A DNA stretch of 64,000 nucleotides. It comes from Chlorobiaceae bacterium. Lineage in GTDB: Bacteria; Bacteroidota; Chlorobiia; Chlorobiales; Chlorobiaceae. The position numbers and the translations under genes are program-made. The notes under the pieces are model-generated. The model was not told where the DNA came from. It ran no database searches and worked only from the letters and a program-made list of their open reading frames with translations. Shown piece by piece: positions 55,995 through 64,000 of the stretch (position 1 is its first letter; each line of letters begins with the position of its first letter). The stretch lies in NCBI GenBank assembly GCA_013334225.1, contig JAAXXY010000001.1, forward strand, positions 1-64,000. The letters are read 5' to 3'.

Positions 55995-56789
55995 TTATTC
56001 TACAAGCAGCTCTGCATCGATAACCGGTCCTTCCCTGCAGAGCAGGATCGTGCGTTTGCCTCCATCCGGACCGTTGATTTCCACGCTGCATCCGTAACAT
56101 ATGCCAATACCGCAGCCCATGACCGATTCGAGCGAAAGTTCGCAGGCAAGGTTCCGTTCACGGCAGAACCGGGCAAGTGCTTTCAGCATGGGAGTGGGGC
56201 CGCAGGCGAACACTTTAATGCTGCTATCTTTTTCAAAATCCGGCAGTGTATTGCCAAGCAGTTCCACGACGGTTCCCCTGAATCCTTCGGAGCCGTCATC
56301 GGTTGAAACCCTGCAGTTTGAAAGATTGCCGGTGAGCAGATCTTCCGCGGAACGTCCTCCGATCAGATTGACCACTTTTTTGCCGTACTTCGCGAGGGTT
56401 GTTTCAAGGAAACGCATGGGTGCAGTTCCTATTCCTCCGGAAACAAGTACAGCGGTATCGAACCTGTTTTTTTCCAGATTGAAGCAATTGCCGAGAGGTC
56501 CGAGCACCATCACGCTGGAACCTTCGGGAGCATTACAGAAAAGCGCAGTGCCGCATCCTACGGATTTCACCATTATGTCGATATTGGGCCCTTCGACATG
56601 ATGTATGGAGAAAGGCCTCCTCAGAAGCGGTTGGGTGGAACTGTTGATTTTTACATTGACGAAGTTACCCGGCTTTGCATTGATTGCAATTTCAGGACAG
56701 TGGAGGGTTATGATGCTGACATCCCTGCTTATGCAGCGGTTTTGTATGACTGTTGACCGGATATCGGTGATAAGGTTTGTTTCTTGCAT
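55995..56789 (-). CDS. pyrK: Dihydroorotate dehydrogenase electron transfer subunit (PyrK-like)
   Basis: PyrK links class 1B dihydroorotate dehydrogenase (PyrD) to NAD+ through FAD and a 2Fe-2S centre. The FAD domain has [16 protein letters not shown] and [26 protein letters not shown] is the NAD-binding end. The cluster ligands appear as [15 protein letters not shown] and a later Cys in [10 protein letters not shown] start at MQETNLITD, twelve codons into the ORF-track frame. pyrD is not in the window. The family also includes hydrogenase and sulfide dehydrogenase subunits, which I consider less likely. Confidence 0.88.
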   Translation of the reverse strand: MQETNLITDIRSTVIQNRCISRDVSIITLHCPEIAINAKPGNFVNVKINSSTQPLLRRPFSIHHVEGPNIDIMVKSVGCGTALFCNAPEGSSVMVLGPLGNCFNLEKNRFDTAVLVSGGIGTAPMRFLETTLAKYGKKVVNLIGGRSAEDLLTGNLSNCRVSTDDGSEGFRGTVVELLGNTLPDFEKDSSIKVFACGPTPMLKALARFCRERNLACELSLESVMGCGIGICYGCSVEINGPDGGKRTILLCREGPVIDAELLVE

Positions 56790-57275
56790 GACATTGTCTT
56801 CAATTTGGCAGCGAGATGATAACACCGGAAATCAGTCAGCAATTAAACGAGCCTTTCGTTCATTTGCAAACGCATAAGGATTTATTGATCCTGCAGCATG
56901 ACTTACCGGATACAAAGTTTTTGATAGGTAGTGTGAATCCTTGTTTTTCCGTGGCATTTTGCAGTTGGACAATAATGACCGGGCATAAAAAGTGAAAAAC
57001 TGTCTCAAAGAAAAAAAAGAAAATCTTTGTTTATTGTCTTCAGTCTAAATTCATTGTCGCATCCATGTTTTTTAATGGATTATGGTTATCATGGATTTAA
57101 ACGGTGCAGTGTGACCCTCACGATTTCATCTTAATTGTATGTATTTCTGTTCACTATATTTTTTTACTGCAGAAGGATGAACTATATATGATACATCTTT
57201 TGCAGAGTCAGAAGAGAGTCATATCTTAAACCTCTATGATTTTCCTTGTAGTCCAAACATTTCAATATCCGGTTC
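56790..57275. other. Long A+T-rich spacer before the chlorosome cluster
   Basis: About 486 bases with no credible ORF. It must hold the divergent promoters of pyrK (left) and of the ArsA-like gene (right). I see ATCCAT/ATGGAT inverted repeat copies at 57061-57080 but no convincing -35/-10 pair. AAACTGTCTCAAAG at about 56,996 resembles the AGGCTGTCTCA motif elsewhere. Confidence 0.5.
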
Positions 57276-58523
57276 ATGCGTATTTTAACGTTCACAGGTA
57301 AGGGTGGAGTAGGAAAAACAAGCGTTTCTGCAGCTACAGCTGTCAGATTGTCTCAGATGGGATATCGTACGCTTGTTTTATCAACAGACCCTGCTCACAG
57401 TCTCTCGGATTCTTTTAACCTTCCTCTCGGTGCAGAACCCACCAAAATCAGGGAAAATCTTCAGGCTATCGAAGTCAATCCTTATGTCGATCTCAAACAG
57501 AACTGGCAGTCGGTACAGAAATACTATACCAGGATTTTCATGGCCCAGGGGGTATCTGGAATCATGGCAGATGAAATGACAATCCTGCCCGGTATGGAAG
57601 AGCTCTTTTCACTCCTGAGGATCAAACGTTACAAGGCTTCCGGATTTTATGACGTACTGGTTCTCGATACAGCCCCAACCGGTGAAACCCTGAGATTGCT
57701 TTCGCTTCCTGATACGCTTTCCTGGGGCATGAAAGCCGTGAAGAACGTTAATAAATATATCGTCAGGCCCCTCAGCAAGCCGTTGTCGAAGATGTCCGAC
57801 AAAATAGCGAATTTCATTCCACCTGCGGATGCTATTGATTCGGTTGATCAGGTTTTCGACGAACTTGAAGACATCCGTGAAATTCTCACAGACAATGCCA
57901 AATCCACAGTCCGTCTGGTTATGAACGCCGAGAAAATGTCGATCAAGGAAACCATGCGAGCGCTGACGTATCTTAACCTGTACGGATTCAAAGTTGATAT
58001 GGTACTTGTCAACCGCCTGCTTGATACAAAAGAAAACAGCGGATATCTGGAACACTGGAAAAGCATCCAGCAGAAATATCTTGGAGAGATAGAAGAGGGA
58101 TTTTCACCGTTGCCGGTCAAAAAGCTCAGGATGTACGAACAGGAAATTGTCGGTCTCAAATCACTCGATCAGTTCGCTCATGACATGTATGGTGAAAGCG
58201 ATCCGTCGGATATGATGTATGACGAACCGCCGATCAAGTTTGTACGCAATGGCGATGTCTATGAGGTGCAGATGAAGCTCATGTTTGCCAACCCGGTCGA
58301 TATCGATGTCTGGGTTACCGGGGATGAACTCTTCGTGCAGATAGGAAATCAGCGCAAGATCATTACCTTGCCGATAAGCCTGACCGGCCTTGAACCGGGC
58401 GATGCCGTTTTCAAGGATAAATGGCTGCACATTCCGTTCGATCTCGACAAGACCGAACAGAGCCGCCTGCAGAAGGTACAGAGGGAGTCACACGAATCAA
58501 GGGAACAGAAAGTCTGTCATTAG
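57276..58523 (+). CDS. ArsA/Get3-like ATPase with HSP20-like C-terminus (upstream copy)
   Basis: The SIMIBI P-loop is [20 protein letters not shown], with switch I VLSTDPAHSLSDSF and switch II VLDTAPTGETLRLL, all intact. The C-terminal about 90 residues (YEVQMKLMFANPVDIDVWV to LHIPF) form an ArsA_HSP20-like beta domain. It has only one Cys, in the last three residues, so it lacks the three metal-binding cysteines of ArsA arsenite pumps and the CxxC of Get3. No ars genes are nearby. csmC follows after 135 bases. A targeting or chaperone role for chlorosome proteins is inferred from this position. Confidence 0.88.
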   Translation: MRILTFTGKGGVGKTSVSAATAVRLSQMGYRTLVLSTDPAHSLSDSFNLPLGAEPTKIRENLQAIEVNPYVDLKQNWQSVQKYYTRIFMAQGVSGIMADEMTILPGMEELFSLLRIKRYKASGFYDVLVLDTAPTGETLRLLSLPDTLSWGMKAVKNVNKYIVRPLSKPLSKMSDKIANFIPPADAIDSVDQVFDELEDIREILTDNAKSTVRLVMNAEKMSIKETMRALTYLNLYGFKVDMVLVNRLLDTKENSGYLEHWKSIQQKYLGEIEEGFSPLPVKKLRMYEQEIVGLKSLDQFAHDMYGESDPSDMMYDEPPIKFVRNGDVYEVQMKLMFANPVDIDVWVTGDELFVQIGNQRKIITLPISLTGLEPGDAVFKDKWLHIPFDLDKTEQSRLQKVQRESHESREQKVCH

Positions 58524-58581
58524 ACTGTTTTATTACTCTGAAGAAGAGTACTTGATTTGATTGTTTTTTATGTTTAACTTT

Positions 58582-58609
58582 TTGCAATTAATATTCTTGG
58601 CTTTACAAT
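58582..58609 (+). promoter_or_regulatory. Candidate promoter of csmC
   Basis: TTGCAA (58582-58587) and TACAAT (58604-58609) with a 16-base spacer lie 50 bases before the csmC start. This is a good eye-match to a sigma70 promoter and would allow csmC and csmA expression independent of the ATPase gene. Confidence 0.45.
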
Positions 58610-58658
58610 CAACAACAGGGGCTTCGTTCATGCAAGCCTCATTTCCAGGGAGAGTAAC

Positions 58659-59078
58659 ATGTCGGAATCGTACCAGAATCTGCGTAAGGATTTCAAGGAA
58701 CTTGAGTTGACAGACCGCCTTACGTTTCTTGCTGAAAGCGTTCTGTTGACCGGGCAAAGCGCTGTCGTCAGTGGTTTGAATCTTGCCGGCAGTGTTTTTG
58801 ATACCGTAACCGGAACTGTCGGCGCTCTTGTCGATGCAACCGGAGTCGGAAGGATTTTTGGAAGCAGCACCGGTGTTGTCGGCGAGACCATCGATCGGGT
58901 AGCCATTACCGTCAAGGATGCTTCGAGAACAGCTAACGAGCTCTATACCAATGCTGTCGAGACTGTGGAAAATGCTGCAGGTAACATGGCTACAGCTGTC
59001 GGTGATGCAGGACAGTCAGCATCAGAAGTGGTCAAGAATTTTGCCGGGTCTTTCCAGAAAGGTCCAATTAAAAAATAA
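58659..59078 (+). CDS. csmC: Chlorosome envelope protein C
   Basis: The 139-residue product begins [28 protein letters not shown] and has a glycine/alanine-rich middle with [32 protein letters not shown]. These match CsmC of Chlorobium chlorosomes as I recall it: it sits in the lipid monolayer surrounding bacteriochlorophyll c aggregates. The tail is amphipathic, with [17 protein letters not shown]. csmA lies 143 bases downstream on the same strand, and in other green sulfur bacteria the two share a message. No signal peptide is seen, fitting cytoplasmic chlorosome assembly. Confidence 0.93.
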   Translation: MSESYQNLRKDFKELELTDRLTFLAESVLLTGQSAVVSGLNLAGSVFDTVTGTVGALVDATGVGRIFGSSTGVVGETIDRVAITVKDASRTANELYTNAVETVENAAGNMATAVGDAGQSASEVVKNFAGSFQKGPIKK

Positions 59079-59221
59079 GTGAGCGTTCCTTTTTTTTAAA
59101 CAAACTGTTTTTCAAAGGGCAATCTTTTTCTTGTGTTTTTTTATTTATTGCTGTAAATTAACGTAAGGTAACTATTCTGAATTATTAAAACTTTCCAATA
59201 ATTAAATCCCAAGGAGGAATT

Positions 59222-59464
59222 ATGAGTGGTGGTGGCGTTTTTACCGATATCCTGGCAGCAGCCGGCCGCATCTTTGAGGTAATGGTTGAAGGTCACTGGG
59301 AAACCGTCGGTATGCTGTTTGATTCTTTAGGCAAAGGTACCATGAGAATCAACCGCAATGCTTATGGCAGCATGGGCGGTGGCGGAAGCCTTCGTGGCGG
59401 ATCACCAGAAGTAACAGGATATGCTGTTCCTTCTAAAGAGGTTGCTTCAAAATTTGCAAAATAA
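59222..59464 (+). CDS. csmA: Chlorosome baseplate protein CsmA (precursor)
   Basis: The sequence [20 protein letters not shown] followed by [19 protein letters not shown] is unmistakably CsmA. CsmA binds bacteriochlorophyll a, with the single His25 as ligand, and forms the baseplate that passes energy from the chlorosome to the FMO protein. The product of 80 residues is made as a precursor; in other species about 20 C-terminal residues are removed, leaving 59. GGAGG lies seven bases before the ATG, as expected for a highly expressed gene. A strong terminator follows. Confidence 0.98.
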   Translation: MSGGGVFTDILAAAGRIFEVMVEGHWETVGMLFDSLGKGTMRINRNAYGSMGGGGSLRGGSPEVTGYAVPSKEVASKFAK

Positions 59465-59486
59465 GCAAATCAGGGTTCCATTTATT

Positions 59487-59526
59487 CAAGGCAGTGAAAA
59501 GCTTGTGTTTCACTGCCTTTTTTTTT
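59487..59526 (+). terminator. Strong terminator after csmA
   Basis: AAGGCAGTGAAA and TTTCACTGCCTT pair perfectly around AGCTTGTG, with a run of nine T after the stem. It should end the csmA message and limit read-through to the next gene. Confidence 0.95.
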
Positions 59527-59734
59527 ACCGTAAAGCCAGCCTTCAGTAACATCCTTCTTTTCCGGTTATCTTGAACACAGTACTCGGCGATTGTATTTCT
59601 CATGCTTTCTGATCGGTGTCTGATCTTTAGAAAGAGTGCTCGCAGGCTGATTAGCAATTTCTGTTTCTTCTAAAATTTTAATAGATTTCATTTCAATTTG
59701 CCGGTAAGAAGTGTTAAGTGAAAAGCAATAGCTA

Positions 59735-61567
59735 ATGGCTAATTTATCTTTGTACATATCAGGACAGACTGAAGAGAATGATGTAGCTGAATTTTTCCAG
59801 AAAAACCTCATGAGCGCCGGTGAAAATCCGATCGCTTTTTTTGACGGGGTTTTTTATGAGTCACATCAGGAACGTGTTGGCAATATTGCTTTTCAGGACT
59901 ATCTGATCTATTCCGACAAGGCGGTTTATCTTTGGGCAAGAGGGACGACAAAGGATTATCTCGACCGATTTGAACTCGGTTCGGTCTCCGTTAACAGCCG
60001 GAATAAGGATTACGATTTCGCAACCGTAAATCTCAAGGTTCGCCGTGAAGGCAAGGAACCTGTCTATGTGATATTCGATATGGTCGAGTTACGGGAAGCC
60101 GATCTGATTGTCAGACTGCATACCGTTATAGAATCGGTCATTGAACAATATATGGGCCTGAATTACCGGGCAACACTTCCCGACAACGTCGCAGACATTG
60201 TTCTTCAGGAAGCGAGGAGCGTCTGTATTCCCCAGGCCATTTCACTTCGTCTCGATGCTCCCGGTGCTACTCAGCAGCAGACCAATATCGGATATGGTCA
60301 GGACCTGCTTGAGCAGTACAAGGCCTCCATCGGTTACGGCGGTACCGAGAGGCAGCCGCAACAGGCTCCCCAGAGGTCACAACCTCAGCAGCAGGCAGGG
60401 TACAATCCTGTTCCTGCATCGCCGGGCGGCACACCGTATCCGGAAGGCTTTTCTCCAACCGAAGTGTTCAAAAAAATTGAAGGCATGCTTCCCGGTGCTG
60501 ATTCCGGTTCTCTGAAAAAAGTTGCCGAATCGATCAAGGACATGCTTGGTGAGGTTCCCATGAAGCTTCGGGACCAGTTCGTCAGTGATATGCAGCATGT
60601 CCCGGGTATGCTTTCCGCCCTCAATGAGCTTCTGACAAACCTTTCGGATAATCCCCAGGCAGAACGTTTTGTGATGAATATCGTCAAAACGGCAGTTCGG
60701 AATGACGGGATGATCGGGTCGGTAAGCAAGCTTATCAAGCTCTCTTCCAATTTTGGCTCATCAGGCAAGAAAAAAACTGCTCAGCGTCCAGCGCAGAGAC
60801 CGGCTTCAGGAGCTCCTGCCTCTCAGAAGGAGAAGGATAATTCCTTCGATGATTTTGACAGTCCTGTAAGGAAAAAGAAAATTCAGATCAAAAACGATAG
60901 TGAGTCCTCTTTCAGTCGGGATTTTTTCAGCGACGATATGACAATGGATTTGCCGGAAAGCGGATCGGATTCACCTGAAAAGAGAAGACCTGTAATTGAG
61001 GATATGGACGATGCAGATACACCTAAACGAAAGAAGATATCGGTCAAGGCATCTGAAGATCACATGTCTTCCCTTGTGAAGGACATGATGGACATGGATG
61101 ATACCGATTCCGGAATTTCCGCCAGGAAGCTGGTAGAGGATGAAAAACCGGCCGTAATGTCAATGGAAAACGGACAGGCGCCGGTAACCACAAAAAAAAT
61201 CAGAATTGTTCCTGAAGCCATTCCGTCAGAACTTCCTGAAATAGAGTTTTCGGAAGAGGAACTCCTGCAGGTAATGGCTCCGGATATTGAAGTTCCCGAA
61301 CTTGAGGCACCAGGACATGAGGATCCTGAGGCGGATTTACCTGAAGTTGAAGCTCCCGCCATGGAAGAACCGGAACCACCGGTAGTAGAAGAACAAAAAG
61401 CTGAAATACTAAAGACAGAAGTCAGACCATCTGAAAGCAGTGCTGCGGAAAAACCGGATGTGCAAATTCCAACTGCACCGGTTATGCAGACAAAAAAATC
61501 GGATTTTACCGGTAACAGTGCTCAAAGGAAGAAGTTCAACGCACCGGGAAAACACGGAAGGCGGTGA
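59735..61567 (+). CDS. Large unrecognised protein with PH-like N-terminus, in chlorosome cluster
   Basis: I do not recognise the family with confidence. Residues 1-150 look like a bacterial PH-type beta domain (FQDYLIYSDKAVYLWARG, FATVNLKVRREGKEPVYVIFDM). A Gln/Pro-rich linker follows (PQQAPQRSQPQQQ), then a helical region of about 100 residues (FKKIEGMLPGADSGSLKKVAES). From about residue 345 it is low complexity, with three basic KKI motifs (RKKKIQIK, KRKKISVK, TKKIRIV) spaced by acidic stretches, then a Pro/Glu-rich part and a basic tail. No signal peptide. It lies between csmA and the second ArsA-like gene; its role is unknown. Confidence 0.85.
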   Translation: MANLSLYISGQTEENDVAEFFQKNLMSAGENPIAFFDGVFYESHQERVGNIAFQDYLIYSDKAVYLWARGTTKDYLDRFELGSVSVNSRNKDYDFATVNLKVRREGKEPVYVIFDMVELREADLIVRLHTVIESVIEQYMGLNYRATLPDNVADIVLQEARSVCIPQAISLRLDAPGATQQQTNIGYGQDLLEQYKASIGYGGTERQPQQAPQRSQPQQQAGYNPVPASPGGTPYPEGFSPTEVFKKIEGMLPGADSGSLKKVAESIKDMLGEVPMKLRDQFVSDMQHVPGMLSALNELLTNLSDNPQAERFVMNIVKTAVRNDGMIGSVSKLIKLSSNFGSSGKKKTAQRPAQRPASGAPASQKEKDNSFDDFDSPVRKKKIQIKNDSESSFSRDFFSDDMTMDLPESGSDSPEKRRPVIEDMDDADTPKRKKISVKASEDHMSSLVKDMMDMDDTDSGISARKLVEDEKPAVMSMENGQAPVTTKKIRIVPEAIPSELPEIEFSEEELLQVMAPDIEVPELEAPGHEDPEADLPEVEAPAMEEPEPPVVEEQKAEILKTEVRPSESSAAEKPDVQIPTAPVMQTKKSDFTGNSAQRKKFNAPGKHGRR

Positions 61568-61648
61568 TGGCTGTATGCAGTTTCCGGCAAAGAATTCAAT
61601 CGGACGTTCAGTCAAGATCAAATCTACTTAATAGCTTTTATCACAAAC

Positions 61649-62803
61649 ATGAGAATTATTCTTTACCTGGGTAAAGGGGGTGTCGGTAAGACCACCGTTT
61701 CAGCCTCGACCGCAACATCAATTGCACGGAGAGGCCAGAGGGTGCTTATCATGAGCACGGATGTGGCTCACAGTCTTGCCGATGCATTCAGCGTTGAGCT
61801 TTCATCTACCCCTCTCGAGGTAGAAAAAAACCTTTTTGCCATGGAGGTCAATGTCCTTGCTGAAATCAGGGAAAACTGGAATGAGCTGTATTCCTATTTC
61901 TCTTCGATTCTCATGCATGACGGTGCCAATGAAATCGTGGCCGAGGAGCTTGCTATCATGCCGGGTATGGAAGAGATGATCAGTCTCCGCTATATCTGGA
62001 AGGCTGCGAAATCAGGTGATTATGATGTTGTCATTGTTGATGCAGCACCGACCGGAGAAACCATGCGCCTGCTCGGCATGCCTGAATCGTATGGCTGGTA
62101 TTCTGACAAGATCGGTGGCTGGCATTCGAAAGCCATTGGTTTTGCAGCACCGCTCCTGACCAAGTTCATGCCGAAAAAGAATATTTTCAAGCTCATGCCT
62201 GAAGTGAACGAGCATATGAAAGAGCTTCACGCCATGCTGCAGGACAAGAGCATAACGACATTCAGGGTTGTCCTGAACCCCGAGAACATGGTTATCAAGG
62301 AAGCTCTCAGGGTACAGACCTACCTGAACCTTTTCGGGTACAAGCTTGATGCTGCCATAGTCAACAAGATTCTGCCGCCGAGTTCAGCTGACAGTTACCT
62401 GCAGAGCCTTATCGATACCCAGGCAAAATACCTCAGGATCATCGAGAACTGTTTTTATCCGGTTCCTATTTTCCGCGCACAGCTTTCTACCGAAGAAATT
62501 ATCAATACGGACAAGCTGGACAACCTCAGCAAGCAGATATTCGGCGATAAAAATCCTGCCGAGGTGCTTTACATCAACGACAAAACACAGGTGCTCGCCA
62601 AAGTCGACGGCAAATATGTTTTGAGCCTTTATCTGCCGAATGTTGAGGTAAAGAAACTGAACGTCAACATTAAAGGCGACGAACTGCTGGTCGATATCAA
62701 CAATTTCCGCAAGAGCATTATTCTTCCCAATGTGCTTATTGGCCGCAAAACAGAGGGCGCGGATTTTTCAGAGGGCAATCTCAGCATCACATTCTCAAGC
62801 TGA
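61649..62803 (+). CDS. ArsA/Get3-like ATPase with HSP20-like C-terminus (downstream copy)
   Basis: P-loop [18 protein letters not shown], switch [15 protein letters not shown] (Val where Pro is usual) and switch [17 protein letters not shown] are intact enough for ATP hydrolysis. The last 85 residues ([19 protein letters not shown] to LSITFSS) form an HSP20-like domain. It shares architecture and motifs with the upstream copy but is clearly divergent. Only one Cys (IIENCFYP) is present, so neither the ArsA metal site nor the Get3 zinc CxxC can form. It starts 81 bases after the large unrecognised gene and ends before a terminator, closing the chlorosome cluster. Confidence 0.88.
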   Translation: MRIILYLGKGGVGKTTVSASTATSIARRGQRVLIMSTDVAHSLADAFSVELSSTPLEVEKNLFAMEVNVLAEIRENWNELYSYFSSILMHDGANEIVAEELAIMPGMEEMISLRYIWKAAKSGDYDVVIVDAAPTGETMRLLGMPESYGWYSDKIGGWHSKAIGFAAPLLTKFMPKKNIFKLMPEVNEHMKELHAMLQDKSITTFRVVLNPENMVIKEALRVQTYLNLFGYKLDAAIVNKILPPSSADSYLQSLIDTQAKYLRIIENCFYPVPIFRAQLSTEEIINTDKLDNLSKQIFGDKNPAEVLYINDKTQVLAKVDGKYVLSLYLPNVEVKKLNVNIKGDELLVDINNFRKSIILPNVLIGRKTEGADFSEGNLSITFSS

Positions 62804-62827
62804 ACCGTTTTCCCCGGAAATTAAAAA

Positions 62828-62872
62828 ATAAAGAGGCTGTCCCGGTTGCAAAACTGAGACAGCCTCTTTTTA
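62828..62872. terminator. Bidirectional terminator after the second ArsA-like gene
   Basis: AAAGAGGCTGTC and GACAGCCTCTTT pair perfectly around a 16-base loop with A and T runs on either side. It separates the convergent folK gene. Its stem AGGCTGTCTCA resembles motifs near 55,093 and 56,999. Confidence 0.9.
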
Positions 62873-63424
62873 TGTATAGGACCGATCGGGCTGAACAGTC
62901 AGATCAGGCCGATTCTTTTTTATGGTGAGTTTTTTTTTCAGCTTTATCAGTACAGAGCGGTCGCTGCAGCTATCCAGAAGCTGTACTGCAGTTTGCCCGA
63001 TAGAGGGATGGAGCGGATTGGCGATATCGAGCAGGGGAACAAGCACGAATTTGCGGTTATGCATTTCATGGTGTGGAATGGAAAGCGTTTCGCTCCTTAC
63101 GCACCAGTCATCATAGAGGATGATATCGAGATCGATCACTCGCGGACTCCAGCGCCTGTAGGCTTCGGGTCTTCCAAGTTCCCGTTCGATTGTTTTGCAG
63201 TACGATCTGAGTTCTTCCGGAGGAAGCAAGGTTTCTATCAGTACAACTCCATTGAAAAACCTTTCCTGCCCTGTTTCACCAACCGGTTCGGTCATATAAA
63301 CCGCAGAAATTTCCAATACCGTCGTATGTTCGTTAAGGCTGAGTCTATCAACTGCTTCCCGAAGATTTTCCAGCCGGTTGCCGATGTTGGAGCCGAGCGC
63401 GATAAATGCTTTGTGTAATCTCAT
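62870..63424 (-). CDS. folK: 2-Amino-4-hydroxy-6-hydroxymethyldihydropteridine pyrophosphokinase
   Basis: FolK transfers pyrophosphate from ATP to 6-hydroxymethyl-dihydropterin in folate synthesis. HKAFIALGSNIGNRLENLREAVDRL is the N-terminal signature; VYMTEPVGETGQERFFNGVV and RRWSPRVIDLDIILYDD carry the Mg-binding Asp pair; SIPHHEMHNRKFVLVPL follows. I start at MRLHKAFIALG, five bases after the folB stop, not at the ORF-track Met inside folB. The tail of about 30 residues past the core is basic. With folB and the distant folC it belongs to folate synthesis. Confidence 0.94.
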   Translation of the reverse strand: MRLHKAFIALGSNIGNRLENLREAVDRLSLNEHTTVLEISAVYMTEPVGETGQERFFNGVVLIETLLPPEELRSYCKTIERELGRPEAYRRWSPRVIDLDIILYDDWCVRSETLSIPHHEMHNRKFVLVPLLDIANPLHPSIGQTAVQLLDSCSDRSVLIKLKKKLTIKKNRPDLTVQPDRSYT

Positions 63425-63428
63425 TTGT

Positions 63429-63806
63429 TCAGCCGCGGGATGCGCTGTATGAGGCTTCTGCATAATCACAGATACCGTCAACCGGCGGGTTTCGTTTTCT
63501 GACTTTTATAACGGCATGATTCACAACGGGAAATTCTCTCAGAAGGTCGATTGCAATTTCATAAGCGACCGTCTCGATAAGGAAATATTTTCCAAGTGTG
63601 AGAGCTTCCCTGATTTTTCTGTAAACAGCGCTGTAATCGACTGTTTTAGTGAGGTCGTCATTTTTTGCCGCTTCTGAGAAATCGAAATAGAGTTCAGCGT
63701 CGACTTCATATTTTGCTCCAACAGCATGTTCTTCCTTAAGTACCCCATGAAAGGCGTAAAATACCATGTTGATAAGCCTGACGCATGAAAGAGAGGGAGA
63801 CATCAT
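63429..63806 (-). CDS. folB: Dihydroneopterin aldolase
   Basis: FolB cleaves dihydroneopterin to 6-hydroxymethyl-dihydropterin and glycolaldehyde. The 125-residue protein has VRLINMVFYAFHGVLKEEHAVGAKYEVDAELYF at the start, with the active-site Glu in the EEHAVG segment, VDYSAVYRKIREAL and IETVAYEIAIDLL further on, and ends with VKVRKRNPPVDGICDYAEASYSA-like sequence including the conserved Lys. It is five bases upstream of folK in the same transcript. The start may be either of two adjacent ATGs. Confidence 0.92.
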   Translation of the reverse strand: MMSPSLSCVRLINMVFYAFHGVLKEEHAVGAKYEVDAELYFDFSEAAKNDDLTKTVDYSAVYRKIREALTLGKYFLIETVAYEIAIDLLREFPVVNHAVIKVRKRNPPVDGICDYAEASYSASRG

Positions 63807-63845
63807 ATAGTTATCAGGATCAGCGAGGAATTAGAGATTTCTTGA

Positions 63846-64000
63846 GGTTTTACAAGACCGACAATCACTCCAATCGGTCCGATCGGTCATATCTGGTTAC
63901 ATCTTCACGTTCTTGTCGAACTTGCTGCCGATTATTTCACAGTCCGGGATGCAGTACCAGAGGAAGAGGTCGGAATTCCCATCATGAAGGGCTTTGAAAC
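63846..64000 (+). CDS. Open frame running off the right edge (possible archaemetzincin-like start)
   Basis: A plus-strand frame opens after a TGA at 63843-63845 and continues to the window end. It reads as RPTITPIGPIGHIWLHLHVL then VELAADYFTVRD and EEEVGIPIMKGFE. The pattern is more protein-like than the frame listed in the ORF track. It faintly resembles the N-terminus of archaemetzincin-type metalloproteases (xxPIGxx then an amphipathic helix), but the diagnostic HExxH site would lie outside. No ATG, GTG or TTG is present near its start, so a non-standard start or a frameshift is possible. Low certainty. Confidence 0.35.

Noticed and set aside
57276-58523. Arsenite-pump ATPase (arsA) function
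   Set aside because: The protein has a single Cys at its very end, so the three-Cys metal site is missing, and no arsB, arsD or arsR is nearby.
1-64000. CRISPR array, prophage, or complete insertion sequence
   Set aside because: No regularly spaced repeats of 25-40 bases with unique spacers, no phage structural genes, and no transposase or integrase were found in the ORF translations.

Overview
The window is a piece of a green sulfur bacterium (Chlorobiaceae) chromosome. The diagnostic genes are csmA and csmC (chlorosome envelope proteins), a BchH-type magnesium chelatase large subunit, and sucD, an enzyme of the reductive TCA cycle in this group. The rest are Bacteroidota/Chlorobiota-type housekeeping genes. 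I cannot name the species from sequence alone. Gene density is high, with short spacers and several operons.

Layout. 1-5.0 kb: a surface-polysaccharide cluster of three family-2 glycosyltransferases, a family-9 heptosyltransferase-like enzyme, and a three-gene, visibly A+T-richer set for a dTDP-3-acetamido-3,6-dideoxyhexose. 5.5-9.5 kb: CPBP protease, cdsA, a PTS EIIA-like regulator, hisS and a glutaredoxin-like protein. 9.7-19.9 kb: a long information-processing run (rimP-nusA-infB-rbfA-truB-ribF-rpsO, then yicC-gmk-rpoZ-VOC protein) ending in a strong terminator. 19.9-25.6 kb, minus strand: a GlmU-like uridyltransferase, panD, lptC, skp/ompH, dprA, a prenyl diphosphate synthase and type 2 IPP isomerase. 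25.7-34.6 kb: ABC permease, MsbA-like exporter, phosphohexomutase, rpsT, ruvA, folC, rho and a 35-residue basic ribosomal-type protein missing from the ORF track. 34.6-37.4 kb: tRNA-Lys(UUU), tRNA-Leu(GAG), etfBA and a bifunctional nuclease. 37.5-44.3 kb: beta-barrel protein, bamA and uppS (minus), then gatA and sucD (plus).

44.3-44.8 kb is a repeat-rich spacer with two arrays of eleven G-rich heptamers. 44.8-51.3 kb holds the bchH-family gene and a TonB-dependent receptor. 51.6-54.0 kb is a divergent pair, a serine-palmitoyltransferase-like enzyme and an extended SDR, that looks like a bacterial sphingolipid module. 54.0-56.8 kb carries holA, ssb and pyrK.

57.3-62.8 kb is the chlorosome cluster: ArsA/Get3-like ATPase, csmC, csmA, a large unrecognised protein and a second ArsA/Get3-like ATPase, all on the plus strand. 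Both ATPases have an intact P-loop and an HSP20-like tail, but almost no cysteine, so they lack the metal-binding residues of arsenite pumps and the CxxC of Get3. This is the best candidate in the window for an undescribed system: dedicated nucleotide-driven chaperones or targeting factors for chlorosome envelope proteins. The window closes with folK and folB (minus) and an open frame running off the right edge.

All function calls rest on reading motifs in the supplied translations. No database search was possible.
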